Counted from the first letter of the stretch, positions 12,893 through 25,418 are shown. The stretch is DNA of 64,000 nt from Cristatella mucedo (GCA_009760855.2 WPIO01000005.1:1096001-1160000), one strand, 5' to 3'. Program-made: numbers and translations. The notes: a model not told the origin generated them from the letters alone.

Positions 12893-13680
12893 TCAACCTC
12901 GCTCCTCGGGGATGCTCGGAAAGTGCGCTGCTCCCACCGCCGAGCGAGCCGGCTGTGGGGAGCAGTGGCCGGGGGCAGTGGCATCGACGCCGGACGCCGA
13001 GTCGATGCAGCTGCGAAGCTTGAGCTGCCTCGGCAGCGACATGTAGCCACTGGCCAGCGGCTGGGCGGCCGAGCTGACCTCGGCGCGTACGTCGGGCGCC
13101 TCTGCGGCTGCGTAGTTGGGTGGCAACAAATCGAACCGGTCGGCCAGCGAGCGTCGATCATCGTCGGTCTCGGAAGCTCGGATCTCGGAAGCCGTCTGCA
13201 GCCGCTCTCGCCCACGGGCTGGGGCGGCAGCACCACCCCACTGCAGCAGCCGTATGCGCGTGCCGATGTCCAGAAACTGTCGCACGAGGTCTTTGTCGTT
13301 TTCTTTGATGGTTCTCTAGTGGAGACAAAGGCTCGCTCGCACGGCTCTGTGCTGCTGGCTCGCGCGTGCGATCTGTGGGGGGCGTGCACGAGCCGCCGGG
13401 CGAGCGAAAGAGCTCGAATCGCTCCGCCTCGTGGCTTTCGCTCCTTGCGCCAGTTGGGCGAATATGCCGACCCAGCACAGCTCCCACCCCGCTGGGGGCA
13501 GCTGCCCTCCCCCCGAAAGCATGCGAAGAATCTTACCAGCTCTCTCTGGAGCCGGCTAATAGCGTCGCCGATCTCCTGCTCAAGCTCCGACCAGCTGCGA
13601 GGTGGCCGCCGCCGCTGCGGTTCCGCCCCTGCGGACCGCGAGGCCAACGAGTCGACGACGGCGGGCTCTTGTTCGGACAT
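12893..13680 (-). CDS. Small coiled-coil protein, LURAP1/FAM89-like (two coding exons)
   Basis: Two minus-strand exons: 13537-13680 (ATG at 13680, donor GTAAGATTC) and 12893-13315 (acceptor after CTCCACTAG, TGA at 12893-12895). Both borders are phase 0, giving 188 residues. The first exon ends and the second begins inside one amphipathic helix (LEQEIGDAISRLQREL, then RTIKENDKDLVRQFLDIG and RIRLLQW). This resembles the leucine-rich helix of LURAP1/FAM89 adaptors (pattern LRxEL..LRxxDxxLxxQL..I...I..W). LURAP1 links MRCK to MYO18A or promotes NF-kB signalling. The rest is Ala/Arg/Ser-rich and low in complexity, ending PSIPEERG. The family call rests on a short helix; that it is a coding gene is more certain than which family it belongs to. 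Confidence 0.5.
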
Positions 13681-13689
13681 GTCCTGCTA

Positions 13690-14350
13690 AGATCAGCAGC
13701 TCGCGAGGGTCGACGACCAGCGCGTATCTGGCAGCGGGTGCCGTGCGGCAGTTACGCGTCACCTTACGGCCGCATTAATCATAAGCCAGCCGGGCAATAC
13801 TCCTGGGCCCCGGTCGTGACCTCGCCGTTCGGCCGAAGCTGGGCCGGTCCCTAGCTCGGGTGAGCTGTTTGCTCAACCGCCCGGTCTTAAGCGTGCGTGT
13901 CGTCCAGTTGCATACACTGAGTGACGACGGCTCGAAATGCCGCGAGCGCTTCCACGCCGGTCCTCAGCTCTGGCCTTCTCGTTGGTCGCCAGAGCTCCTG
14001 GCTCGGTTGGGTGCCCATTGCGTAATAGTTGGAGTGGACGTTTGCACTTTGCTTCGTGCGAGCGAGCGCTGCTGCTGCTGCTCATCGTGTGGGCCTGCAT
14101 ATTAATTAGGCATTCCAGGGCTCCCCGCAGATTTGGCACGCTGCTTCCTGAGAGCATAGCGGCTGCCAACTGCTCGCTCTTCACGTGGGCCTGCAGCATA
14201 ACCAGGCGCTCCCCCCCCCCCGCCGCCATCGATCCCTGCAGCTTTGGCAAGCAGCCATCTTCGGAGCTCGAAGTCCCAGCTGCCCGAGGATTCGTTTCGC
14301 TGGCGAGAGCTCAAGTTCTATCGGCTCAACGTCTGCATGCGTTTAACTTC
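13690..14350 (-). promoter_or_regulatory. GC-rich, CpG-rich upstream region of the LURAP-like gene
   Basis: CpG-dense sequence runs upstream of the minus-strand ATG at 13680 to about 14350, consistent with a CpG-type promoter and 5' UTR. Overlapping ORFs on both strands here are GC artefacts. No TATA box was recognised. Confidence 0.35.
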
Positions 14351-14699
14351 CCATTGTAATATTGGGTCCGCAGTGGGCGGTACCGAACGAGAGCTTTCCT
14401 GTAAAGCTCGAAACGCTTAGGTTCTCAGCGAGCACGCTTGCCAACGGATATTATCTCACGCAAGAAATTAGGATCCTTTGCAAGAAGTGAGCGAGCTGCC
14501 GTCGGTGGATCGCTATCGCCGTCCGGCCGCTAGTAAGCGTGTGGACAGAGCCTTTTACAAGTCGTAGCTCATGCAGCCCGGTTTGCTGGGGGGGGGGGCC
14601 ACTGCCGGCTAACCATATCTAGGCAGTGATGCCTGCTGAACGGCTGCAGTCAACATAAATACGTGATCGGAACAGCAAAAAAAGCGCTAGCAAATCCCT

Positions 14700-14830
14700 C
14701 GCCTGGGATATTGTGGTGCTTCGTATCCAGACAGGGGAGAGTATTGTGTCGTATCGGCACCGAGAGGGGCTTTGAACCCACGGTTTTTGATGCAGCCAAC
14801 GTGTGACCTAATGCCCCCCCCCCCCTGCAG
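14700..14830 (-). mobile_element. Probable tRNA-derived SINE copy (degenerate)
   Basis: The reverse complement around 14772-14780 reads GTTCAAAGC, a B box match, with a tRNA-like run upstream on that strand. The body is weaker than in other copies. Confidence 0.35.
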
Positions 14831-15726
14831 GCATGCTGTCGGCCGGCTGTGCTTTGTGTGCACGAGCTCTCCCGTTTGGTTGTGGTAGCAGGAAGTTGGC
14901 ATCGTGCAGGCAGGGCCGAGTAACTTCCGGTGGCGGCTGCTCGGGTCTGCTAGAAGCCTGAAATTATTTGCTCCGAGCCTACAAGGCTTAGCTAGAGAGC
15001 ATCCTGGACGTGCCTCGATCTCAGCCTCGTTACCACGATAAGATTCACATATGTAAGTAAAGTGCTTAGAAAGTGGTAGCTAAGGACCGCTGGAGAAGAT
15101 GTGTGGAGTCTAGTATTAGAGTCTTTATCCTTTTCTTACAAGCTGTGCATGCATGGTTACTTCTCATCAGAAAATGCTGCAGGGGATCTGCAAAGAACCA
15201 GATGCCTAAAAGAAATTTAGCGACGAGTAGATGGTTATGCCAGAATGATGCCAGCACTCGATTGCCATGGCCAAAGCCATCAAACGACTCGAAATGCTGG
15301 TACTCTTGAGCGTGCAATGATCACCTTTCCTCAGTCTCGACAAGAGGGCTGCCACGATTTTAGTGCAGCCGACTGCAATTGCTAGACGAGAAATCCCAAT
15401 CAGCGCCGGAAAAGGGCTTACGCAGGACGACGGCTTGCGAAAAAATGGGCCGCTGGTAGGTAGCCAGTGGAACTATGTGAGGCAAAGCGAGGGAAGGCAC
15501 CTGCACCACTATCGCTGCTCCAGCTGTGTGAAGAATAGCAGTAGCCGTGGAAGGCCCGTCGACTGTACTCTGCACACAGCAGTTTCTGAAAATTCAGTGT
15601 ATAGGCGTGGAAATTGGACCACACTTACTTCACCTGCTGTTACAGCAAACTAAATAAGTTTAGTAACAATCACATACCGAGCAACCGGTGTTAGCTATGC
15701 AATGAAGCTAATTGTATTCTCGTTCA

Positions 15727-15935
15727 AAAGCAGTTCCTGGTCGCTTCAGTCATTGCTCGTACCGCGTCCATCAATTCAGGAAGATGACCGCGACCATAAC
15801 GAAGACAAGCAAATTCCAATCCTTCGTGCGTACAGAAATCCCCAGTCTCTAGGATGCCGAACAGAATGCCGACATATCATTTCATGGATAAATACTTTTG
15901 TGCGGCCAGTATCAATGTCGAGGGTCTTCACGTTT
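15727..15935 (-). other. Coding-like minus-strand segment with frame disruption
   Basis: On the minus strand one frame gives KTLDIDTGRTKVFIHEM and an overlapping, shifted frame gives ETGDFCTHEGLEFACLRYG to a TGA near 15727. Each looks coding, but they are out of frame with each other and a stop lies just upstream. It could be a decayed transposon ORF or an unrecognised exon. No family identified. Confidence 0.3.
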
Positions 15936-15989
15936 CACGATTTGCCGATGATTCCGGATACGAAGAGAGCCTTAACCGTAGGCTGAATG

Positions 15990-16170
15990 AGATCTGGATG
16001 TAGTCACATGTCCAGATTGCAGTAATAATAGGAGATCATAGCGTACAATCGTGTGAGAATATTTGCTTGAGTACGAGGGATTTTTTGTGAGTGGGGCCAT
16101 GCACGTGAGCGACAAGAGAAAATGAATCATTCAGCATATGAAATTTTGTAAATTCCTTACTCTATATGTG
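15990..16170 (-). mobile_element. Dispersed repeat, probably LINE endonuclease remnant
   Basis: The motif ACAATCGTGTGAGAATATTT at about 16047 and the GAATCATTCAGCATATGAAA run at about 16123 match the segment at 52840-52940, whose minus strand encodes a LINE endonuclease piece. Confidence 0.5.
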
Positions 16171-16861
16171 CATAGCTTCTCCTCTGGTCATTGGTGAACG
16201 AGTTTCTTCTGTAAGAGGCCATAATGAAAGCAATAAAACTGGGCACATTATGCCTCTCTCGCGACTACTGCAGACCTCTATGGGTCACGTGACAACCTTC
16301 CTGTAAGCATAACCTTTTTATAAACATATAAAATTGTAAGAGGGATGGTGTAGTCACTGAGAAGCTCGACTACATATATTGATATTTTATGGAGTGCTTG
16401 CTCAATTAAGTCTATTCAGCAGTATATAGTTCGTGACGAACTCGATGTTTTGCTTTATAATTAGATGAGATCCAATTACAATTGCCATCCGGCTCATTAG
16501 TGGGCGAAAACATGGGCCGGGGTGTTAACTGAGTGCTCGTATCCACATTACTAGACCGTTCGCGAACGTAGCGTGCAGGCGTGCATGGAGATCAAGCTCT
16601 GGCTAATCTATTGGCATACACCTTGGTGCTAGTGAAGCAGCCAACGGTTACTGGTTAAGCTAGCCCGCAGCCCCTCGCTAGCTAATACTTAGCGCGTATC
16701 GGCCTCAAAAAAGCGGCCGCTTTGTCGTGTTCATAGCGGAAAGGGCGACAGAAAATCTTAAATTAGCACCGAAAGTGAGGCGGACCCACTGGCGGCTTTT
16801 CTCTTTAGACGGTCGCGAAGCCAAGCTCCGAAAATGGGGACTTTACTTACTTGATGATTAA

Positions 16862-17150
16862 TTAGGTAAACAATCGCAATCCGGGCGTCGCCATTATTAG
16901 AGCCAGCGTCGCGAAAGAAAGAGAGCGAACGTTGCAGTGGGCTCCCGCGTAATGGCGGGAGGCCGCTGCCGCCGGCGGTCCGGTCACCGCCTGCAGGCCG
17001 CGGCTACCCGCGGAGCGGTGGCCAGCTCGACTAGATACAGTACCTACTCGTCGCCTCGGCCGAATCGGCAGCCTCAGTCGTTCGTACCGCACCTACTGTA
17101 CCCAACGACCGCCGCCGCCCGCTCGACATGCGGACATGCTGCGTAGAACA
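16862..17150. promoter_or_regulatory. Isolated CpG-rich patch
   Basis: A 290-bp GC/CpG-rich block in AT-richer surroundings. ATG codons with fair context occur on both strands (plus 16952, minus near 16893), but neither short frame has a recognised domain. It may be a promoter or a non-coding first exon. Confidence 0.3.
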
Positions 17151-17679
17151 GGAAACTAAAACAAAAAACTAACCGAGAAGCAGCCGGCAGACAGCAACAC
17201 TCGTCGGTGGGTGGGAAGACTAGCCGATACGCGCGTCGAGTCATCCAGTCGCGCTATCTATTGACGATACGGTAGGCACTGCCAGTCAAAGACAGCTACT
17301 ATTTCCTTATCATAGCATAGCTAGACTAAGTAGAATGCAACAAAGTACATCGTGCACATCGTCATTAAGATGTTTCCAGTAAATTAAGCAAATTTGGAGG
17401 AAAGTATGGCTACTATGTGCCTGCTTAACCAATTTTATTAGGGAAAAGTTGGCTCATAAGTAAGTTGAATGTGCGGCAATTCAAATCATCTCCGCAGTCA
17501 AGCCTACCTACTATCAACTAAGTACCCTTGCAGAAGACATTCTGATTTACTTAGTTAAGGATACCACGTCCAAGTTGTTTCGTGCACTTGTGTCATTCTG
17601 TCTAGACTTTTCTAACTTAATCCTGCTTGTGTAATACGACGTTTATAATTGGTGCACAATCCTACAGCTTGGCTTGTTT

Positions 17680-18215
17680 GTGAACGTCGTTACTGACTGG
17701 TTACACCGCTTATCACCGACCTGCACTGGCTTGTCATCAAACAGCGTACCAACTTTAATGGTCTGTCACTCCCTTTTCAGGCCCCTTCATTCTCTTGCTT
17801 CGGCTATTAGCAATCCAAAATACTCCTTAAACAAGCCTCTCGTAGTACCGCCTGTTCCTCCAACGATTGTCATTTGCAAAGACATCTAGCGAATCTAAAC
17901 TTCCTGAGAGAGTGAGTGTACCGGAAGCTGCTCTGCTCCTCCACATTGCTTGAAACTCACTAAGACTGACATCATCAAGACGTCTTCTGACTTGACAGAA
18001 TTTAAAAAGGAACTACAACCCACCTGATGATCACTGCCTCGGCACTCCCCCCACCGCCGCGAATAAATTGCCTGTGAAGCTTCTGTACGGGCTGAAATTG
18101 TGCACTCCACGATTAACCAATTGATATGCTTCCTTTCCAGCATATATTAATTGCTTAGAAACAAAGGAAGTTCTCTCATAGCACAACACAAATATTTTAA
18201 TATTAGTTTTTATTA
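17680..18215 (+). mobile_element. LINE 3' end fragment
   Basis: Plus-strand remnants of the LINE C-terminal region (RLSPTCTGLSSN near 17707, FRPLHSLA near 17780) are followed by GACTTGACAGAATTTAAAAAGG and a tail ending in TTATTATCG near 18212. Heavily mutated. Confidence 0.65.
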
Positions 18216-18988
18216 TCGTTTACATCACACTGTGGGTACTTCCGGTTATCCCGACCGAAGGTCAAGATTTAGGAATTGAAGTAAGTTCTGGCTGCGGGTC
18301 TACTCTTCATATTGCACTAATAAACCTTTTTTCGCTCAAAGAGTGCTGTAAATTCAAACTGTTGGTTCCATTCTATTGCCATTTAAAAAATTCAACGTTG
18401 ATTTCTGTGTACACTACAAATGCTAGAAAACAGTGCGAAACGTCGTAGTTACATGTCAGCACCTAAGAGTTCAAGCCATCTAATTTGGTCCACTGGGATG
18501 TTGCGTGCGTCTTCAGTTGTGCTCTTCAAATCTTGTAAGGGGCATATTTCATGCATACGCCCAGTACCCGTAGAGAGCCCTGCCGGGGGGCCTAGCCTTA
18601 AGCGATCGCCCCGCCGCCGCCGCCGTCGCCATCGCCGCCGCCGGGCTGCATATCCATCTGAGCAATTTATACTATTTCTGGCATTCAACGTTTAGTCACT
18701 GCCGTCTGTCAGGCTTGTAGCGAGAATGGCCGTGACTGGCCGCTAACCAAACTAACGAGGAGTAGGCGGACATAACAGTGCCCTTTATTCGCTTCTTCTT
18801 CGGAGATGGATCTAATGACGCTTACGGATCGCAAGCTGGAGGCGCGTAGCGATCAAGCTCGTCAAGAAATCGCAGCTTTTTCTCGAGGGGCCAAACTGGA
18901 GCCTAACTGGACGGACGGCGCGCTGCTTTTTGCACTTTCTTTTTAGAGAAGCTGCAGCATATTTTCACGGGACTGGGGCAAGCGAGGC

Positions 18989-21437
18989 TTACTTGGCTTT
19001 GCGAATTTGACGCACACGCTCACGGGTCAGCGTCACACTCTCAGGCGGCCTCTTGGGGGCCTCGAGGAGATCAGAGAAAGCCGCCAGGCGGCGCCATTTA
19101 AGAAGTGCTTTATTTCCGATTACGTCTCTCGGGGTCGGGTGTTTTCTGAAGAGCTCAATTACTGCACTGTAAATTTTGGCTAAGAAAATAGGGCAAGGTC
19201 AAATTCAACTAGACAATTTACGAATAATGACGAGGTCAATGACGCTAAGCTCTCTTAAACCCTTGTCGCTTTGGGTTGTCCGAATAATCCTTCCTGAGCT
19301 TTCCATCGGCTGAATACTTGTAGGTGCTAAAATAGATGAAACGACAAACCAAAAGAAAAAAGAATGCGAGCGTAATGAACGCGGACGCTCAGTGGCGATA
19401 ATTTATGTTCTATATTAACGTCAATGTGAGATAAAGGCGAAGAGAAGCTGTGTACTCTTATTGTATGCAAGCGATACACAGCAGTTCACTCCCGCTGTGC
19501 CGGCGTCCGAGTCCTATATGGTAGAGAAGTTCCTTGTTGCATGTCTGCGGGGGAAGTCGGCGGCGTGCTGCTGTCTCTGTGCAACACAGGAAATCCTTTC
19601 ATGGCACGCGCGAAATTGAGTTCCAGTGTTAATCCAAATCGTAGGAGCTGCTCTGCAACTCAGAGGATGGAAAGAACAGCCAGCCGCACCCGAATAGGGG
19701 TGGCGGTGATTGTCTCGACCCTGCTCCGGTAGAGAAATTGTTGCCGACTGCAACCAAGTACGCAACAAAGCAAATCAAAAGACAAAAAAAAAACAAGATA
19801 CATCAGCGGACCTGCTCTAAAGCTTATATCAATCGGTCAAAATGGGTGCGGCTGGTTTAACTCTCGCCTCCTTTTTTGTTCTAATCCGACGCTGACGCGT
19901 GCTTCTTTTCCAGAGCGACGATATATCCGACAGAGTGCTCTTAGTCACTTTGGAAATCCTCCTTTCGGTTCAGCTACTCTCTATATGCGGGAATAATTTC
20001 ACCATACACCTTGAAAAGGAGCCAAGCTAAAAAATTATTCAATGTTTAAGTATTGAATCGTAGCTCATTACGAATCACTTCCGTGTGTACTGTAGGTCGG
20101 CAAAATCCTCAAAGGCTCTATTCGGTGAGCTGGGCAGACTTTTAGAGCACTCGGACGGCCTAGATAAGCAATCGCGGGCTGTTAGGTCGGCCGGACTCAC
20201 CGTGGCCACTTCGTCTTCGGGCCAAAGCCTCCGCCGGAGAACAGCTGTGCCATTCTGGGACTTAATTATTCTCCGTGGCCGTCGGTCGGCCAGCATGGCC
20301 TCTAGCTTCCGCATTGATTCCAGGAGTATGTCATTAACAGCCGTGTTTTCTGTATTCGGTCTTCTGGCATTTTCGACTGCATACACAATTACTCAAACTA
20401 ATGGTGGTGACAAAAATGGCCTCTAGAAAGCAGAACTGTCGCGTAGTAGCGTAGCGTCTGGTGGAGCGAGAGCTCTGCCGCCGGTTCTTGGCAAGTCGGC
20501 TCAGTGGCACCTGCATCGGTATGTGCAGAGCAGAAGTACTAAGATCGCATAAAAAAATCACCCAAAGGATCGATCGTGAAAGGCCAGGAGAAGAATATCT
20601 CTGAAGAATCCTGACGAAAAATTACGCTCCTGAGCGGTCTTCTTCGGGCTGAGAACTATTTCGTTCTTTGGATGGCGACAACTCCGCACAAACCAGCAGA
20701 CTTCCAGCTGCAGGACATGCTTGCACTTATAAGGGCAATCTTTCCTACTATTGCTTCTACTCTGCCAGATTGTTGCAATGAATCCTGTGGATATTCCTGA
20801 AAAGGCAGTATCCGCGAGAGATTTAATGCAGACGGTAGTGAGGGCAAGAGTTCGTCTTCATCTGATGAGTCTGGAAGACAAGTTTGGCGCTTTTTTTAAT
20901 AGTGACTCTTCCGGCTTCTCTGCCGGATAGGTTTTTACACGCGTTACAAGTAGTTGCTCAGTAACAACAACAGTTGGGTGACACGTACTCAACACTATAT
21001 TTTTGGCGCTAAGCCGTTCGCAGATATCCCATAATCTCGGCGACGTAGCAACAGGATGGCGTCGCGACACATCCCATCCGTACCCTGGCACGCAAAAACA
21101 GTTATACGGGCTGCGCTGAAATTGGCTGGAGTAAAAAGCTACTGGTCAAGAGATGGCTTGACGCATCTGGTGACTAATTTTACAATGAGTTGATGCATGG
21201 GACAAGCGTTTCGCCATCCAAAGCGTCGGTGCAGCAGGTATTGGTTGTACCACCAGTTTTTGATGCTGCGTCCTCTGTTCCTGATTGCTATTACACATGC
21301 TGTGGTGACTACTTCGCAGGCCGCTCTGCCAGACCTTGAAGGATAAGGCTGCCTTCAGTAAGTATGTCTTCCTCTTTTGCCGATTTATCTGCATCGCGTG
21401 TGCAGAAATACCCTCGGCATTGCTTGACGTCATGTTC
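18989..21437 (-). CDS. Unidentified minus-strand gene, provisional exon chain (3' part)
   Basis: Proposed exons in transcript order, all with compatible phases: 21335-21437, 20989-21084, 20727-20870, 20412-20510, 20201-20376, 19690-19747, 19222-19326, 18989-19179 (TAA). Best-supported parts are the last exon (62 codons, ending LTRERVRQIRKAK, acceptor after a clean pyrimidine tract), the 20201-20376 exon (donor GTGAGT, MRKLEAMLADRRPRR) and the exon with SSDEDELLPSLPSAL. Two implied introns (20377-20411, 19180-19221) are only 35 and 42 bp, shorter than the 77-105 bp seen in the secure genes, so some borders may be wrong. No domain was recognised. Open frames continue upstream to about 22.4 kb and probably hold more exons. 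Confidence 0.4.
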
Positions 21438-21499
21438 CTGGACCGACACAAATTTCGGAGTATATAAGTTTTAGAGACATACGTACAAGCTTCCAGTAG

Positions 21500-23206
21500 A
21501 GCAGCCTTTGGAATCGGAAACATTTGCGATTGTATGATTGCGGAACCTGAGGCAGGCAGGATTGTCGAAGCGCCGTCTGAGTTTCACACTATCCAATTGG
21601 TCTTCATTAGCCCGTGCGGCTGTAAAAAGTGATATGGCCAGCTGAGGGTCACCCGGCCTGGCAGGGCCTGCTTTTCGACTTGGAGCTCGATGGGCGGTGA
21701 CGCCAATGCACTTTGGTAGTCGGTAGTCGCAAAGCTCGTGGGAAAGACGCGCTTCGCGTGTGCGAGTCTCCGTTACGCAGTCGCTAGTACCTTGGAAGAA
21801 ACTTTCGAGCTGGCGTGTCGGGAGTGCGCCCGCCTGGTCGCCGTCAAAGTTTGTTGCAGCCGTGCTGTTCGATTTCGTGAATGCTTTCATCGCGGTCACT
21901 CCACGTCCCACTGTAATTTCTCCAATGGTTCCCAAGTAGCACTGTTTGCTCAGTTCCCTTGTTATTCCTGGCGTACGTACGGGATTTTGTTTTGGAAAGA
22001 TGTAAATCCAACGGTTATGACTCTGGCGGTAGATCAGCGAAGCCGTGCGGCTAGATGGTGGTGTAACGAGGGCAGGAGAGGTCAAGCGGCAAAAAGCAGT
22101 CTCCCAGTCCCGGTTACAACAATTCTGCCTCGAGGCAACTGTACTGCTACAATTTTTGCCAAAAGAAGAGCCGAGATTAGCAGCTCCAATAGAGTCATTG
22201 CTGTCGAACCAAGTTGGCTGAGCACCAATCAGCTCCCTTACAGATATTCACGCGAAAATGCGTTTTCCATGATCCCGTGCCATCCTTCGACGACCGTTGG
22301 GTGGTATACCTCACGACTTCTCTTACCTCCCAAAGAGGAAAACTTATAGACAATGGCGTGCCTCCCAGCGAAAAGAGAGACTATGTGATATTTTGGATTG
22401 GTTCCACAATTTTTCCGTAAGGAAGTTTTGTTGTGCACGAAGGCTTTCTAGCTGTGATAGCTCCTGCAAGGTGCCTTAAGTTTGTCTCACTATGTCAGCA
22501 TAAGTTTGGTAATTGTGCTTTCGAAGAGCGGCACATTAATGAGTGGCATTTAAAGTCCAGCTAGCTGCTTACTGGCGACGTTAGGTGCAAATGAAACCGA
22601 TGCTCAATGATGGGGAGAAAGGGTCTTGGGTCCACTAGACATAATGTGGCCACTTCCTCTTCTGGAAAAGGCTCCACGTGGGAGCTGCTAATCCAATAGG
22701 GAACTTACGTATTTCCCGGACTTAGGGTCGGCCACCGTGACGACTGGCTCTCGGGTCATCGATTTGTAATAAGCAGCCTGTTTTCGTGCCTGTTTTCTCG
22801 GTCTTGCTCGTGCAGCTGCTCACAAACTTACTCAAACGTAGCGGGAGCCAGCGAGGCGTATCTCGGATGAGAGAAAGTGTAGGTGAAATGAAATTATCTT
22901 TACAGATGGAGGACTTTACTACGGCAGAGCGAGAGGTTAGAAAAACGTGCTCAAATCGTTAGTATGAGCACTGGCGCCGCCATTTGGGAAATATACCGCT
23001 CGGTGAATGTCCCGCTATACCTAGGACCGACAGAGCAAATGCTAGTCTTGGTGGAAATTCTTTTAGTGCAAAAAGTGGATATCCATCAATGTTTCACTCG
23101 AATGACCTGCAGAGCACGTAAAAATGGTATTGCTGCAGTGATTCACTGACTACCTACGAACCAAGCCGTGGTGAACATTGAAGGCCAGAGATAATATTTC
23201 AAGAAT
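21500..23206. other. Unresolved region upstream of the unidentified gene
   Basis: Long open frames on both strands (minus 21471-22085, plus 21738-22349). The minus frame continues from the exon chain downstream and includes RPGDPQLAISLFTAARANE and a strong donor-like CTTGTACGTATG near 21490-21479. I could not settle the exon borders. Nothing recognised between 22450 and 23206. Confidence 0.3.
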
Positions 23207-25418
23207 CGTATTTTCATTAAAATAAGACCTAATCGGAAAATAAGCCCTGGCATATTTTTTTAGGATACTCTTCGTACAAGCCCTAGTCCCAAAATAAGCC
23301 CCAGATAAGGTGGAATTTGAGTGATCTGATTATCTCCCCGGTTATTTGTACGAAGACGTACACAGATAGCCAACGAATGGAGCAATCAACATGGAACTTG
23401 GCAGCGGTAAAATGGCACCAGGAACACGAAAAAAACTTGATGTAGCGGATTAAAATGTAATGTACCGGTATCGATGCATGAGATGAATCCCGTTGTACGT
23501 GTTGTATTCATAAGGAGGAAGACCGCTAGGTAATAAGCTCCGGAGAACATTTGTGCGAGAGAGGGTAGGGTGGCAGGCCCGATATGCCATGTCTACGACA
23601 ATCGTGGTGCTTCCGGGTGGGGCCGCGGCTGATTGGTAGTAGTACCGAGCCAACGGGCGGACTTCCTCACGGTTGGTCCGTGAGGGTAACGTCCGAAGGC
23701 TTCAAGAGCCACCATACTTCGTGCGGTGGCCGGCTCCGTAACAAGAGGCGATGATTTTTGTGAGCACTATTTCAAAGCGAAGTCAAGCCCATGTGATAGT
23801 GAACCAATGCAAACACCAAAGAAAATGCAAACAAATGTTACAGGTATATTAGTTATCTTTGCCATCAATAGACAAGAATACCTGGAATTTTATGTTTCAT
23901 TATTTTTCTTGCTATCCTTGTCTCGTAAGTCCTCTATAAACACGTGATTTAGTTATAAATTCAAAGGGAGTAATATTGCGGAGCCCAGACAAGATGAGTG
24001 CCGAAAAGAAGAGCTATCCATTCTAGAAAAGGAAAGGAATCGAAGATGACTCCGAGGGTAAGAATAGCACGGCTTCCTGCAATGAGAAGGTGTTGGATCT
24101 CCGAATAGTCAAAAAATGGCAAGCAGAGTACGATAACCTCAGTCAAAAGCTGGAAGAGGGAAATACTGAGAAGTGCAAGTGTGAATCAGGTCGGCAATCA
24201 TTATTTTCTGAACTGAAACACGTCATCTTTGAAATGGTTGCTGACAGGAGAGCAGAGGCTTTGGTTGTGCTGTGCTCACTGTAGATATTCAAGCATTGAC
24301 TCATGTAATGGCACCGCAGTTGGAAATATCTCCTGGAGAATTCAAAGTATCAAAAAGCTGGCATGATGGCTTCCTTCGGTGATATGATCAGTCTCTAAAA
24401 AGATTTACAGCACATTTCAAATTGTCACATTTCAAACAGTTAAGGACTGAAGTTATTAAACGTGAAATCGTATTCATATCCAATATTGATGGTATAACAT
24501 TTTCTACATCACAAAATCTCCAACATGGTTGATATAGAAAAAACTGCAGCATTCCTGGGCTAAGGATCTCAAACGGCAATTGATCGCTGGGACGCCTCGT
24601 CAATCTACATTCCCTCCACTGGTGATGAAAGTGTAAGTATTATCAGATTTTGGCGATTCGTCTGGATGAAAAGAAAGTAATATCTCTAATCATGACTAAG
24701 GGCAGGGAAGATAAGATGCAACGTGTTTTGCACATCTGTATTAGCAAAATCTAAAATGCTCGGTGCACACAAGCATTCATAAGGAAGTGGCTTGATTTAA
24801 TGCGGCCATTGGTTTTTCGAGGTGACCAGAGAGGTCTGCTAATCAAGGATTCAGCCAGCATTAATCGAGATACAGAAATGAAGAACTTTCTTGCAGAGAG
24901 AAGAATGGGTTACATAACTATTCGCGTAGGAATGACTGCCTATTTACAGACTCTTGATATTGCGATAAAAAATCCATTCAATTACCCTTTGTGCGTGCAT
25001 ATTAATGACTACATAGAAAATATAATGAAGAGAGATTAGCTTGGAAACTTAGAGAAGCCCAGCCTAGAAAAAGTCATGACTTGAGTGAAGAATTAATGTG
25101 ATACAATCAGTGACTGCTTTGCTGCGAATGCACTGCGAGCAGGCTACATGGACAAGAAGTGCTAATTTCAGTAGAAATCTATTGCTGGAAATGAGAGATT
25201 GGCTCCAATGTCTCTACAGGATATGGATTCCAAAAAATTCAGGCCGGAATTCGGGGTTTTGAGATTTATGACGATGTTCCAAGAGAAGATAACATGATTG
25301 TTTTGAATGAATGTAGATTTTTGTTCAAGCAAAATCAGATGTCCCTGAATATAAGCCCCAATGCGTCTTGAGAGTAAAGACTATTTTACTACCAGGTATT
25401 TATTTTAGCGAAAATACG
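23207..25418 (+). mobile_element. pogo/Tigger-like DNA transposon, decayed, with terminal inverted repeats
   Basis: The left end (23207-23229, CGTATTTTCATTAAAATAAG...) and right end (reverse complement of 25395-25418, CGTATTTTCGCTAAAATAA...) form about 20-bp imperfect inverted repeats. Inside, plus-strand frames recall a CENP-B-type HTH domain (SGRQSLFSELKHVIFEMV near 24186-24240, KVSKSWHDGFLR near 24345) and the end of a DDE transposase (MGYITIRVGMTAYLQTLDI near 24906-24962, matching the usual VIPGG-x-T-x-x-LQPLD block). The frame is broken by stops, so the copy is inactive. Subterminal AATAAGCCC-type repeats fit this superfamily. Confidence 0.7.

Noticed and set aside
12700-13680. 326-codon minus-strand ORF as a single-exon gene
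   Set aside because: It reads through a clear donor (GTAAGATTC at 13536) into intron and then the wrong frame of exon 2. The spliced two-exon model gives a continuous helix.
12863-13690. 275-codon plus-strand ORF
   Set aside because: Shadow of the GC-rich minus-strand gene. Composition is Arg/Ala/Gly without domain, and no splice context.
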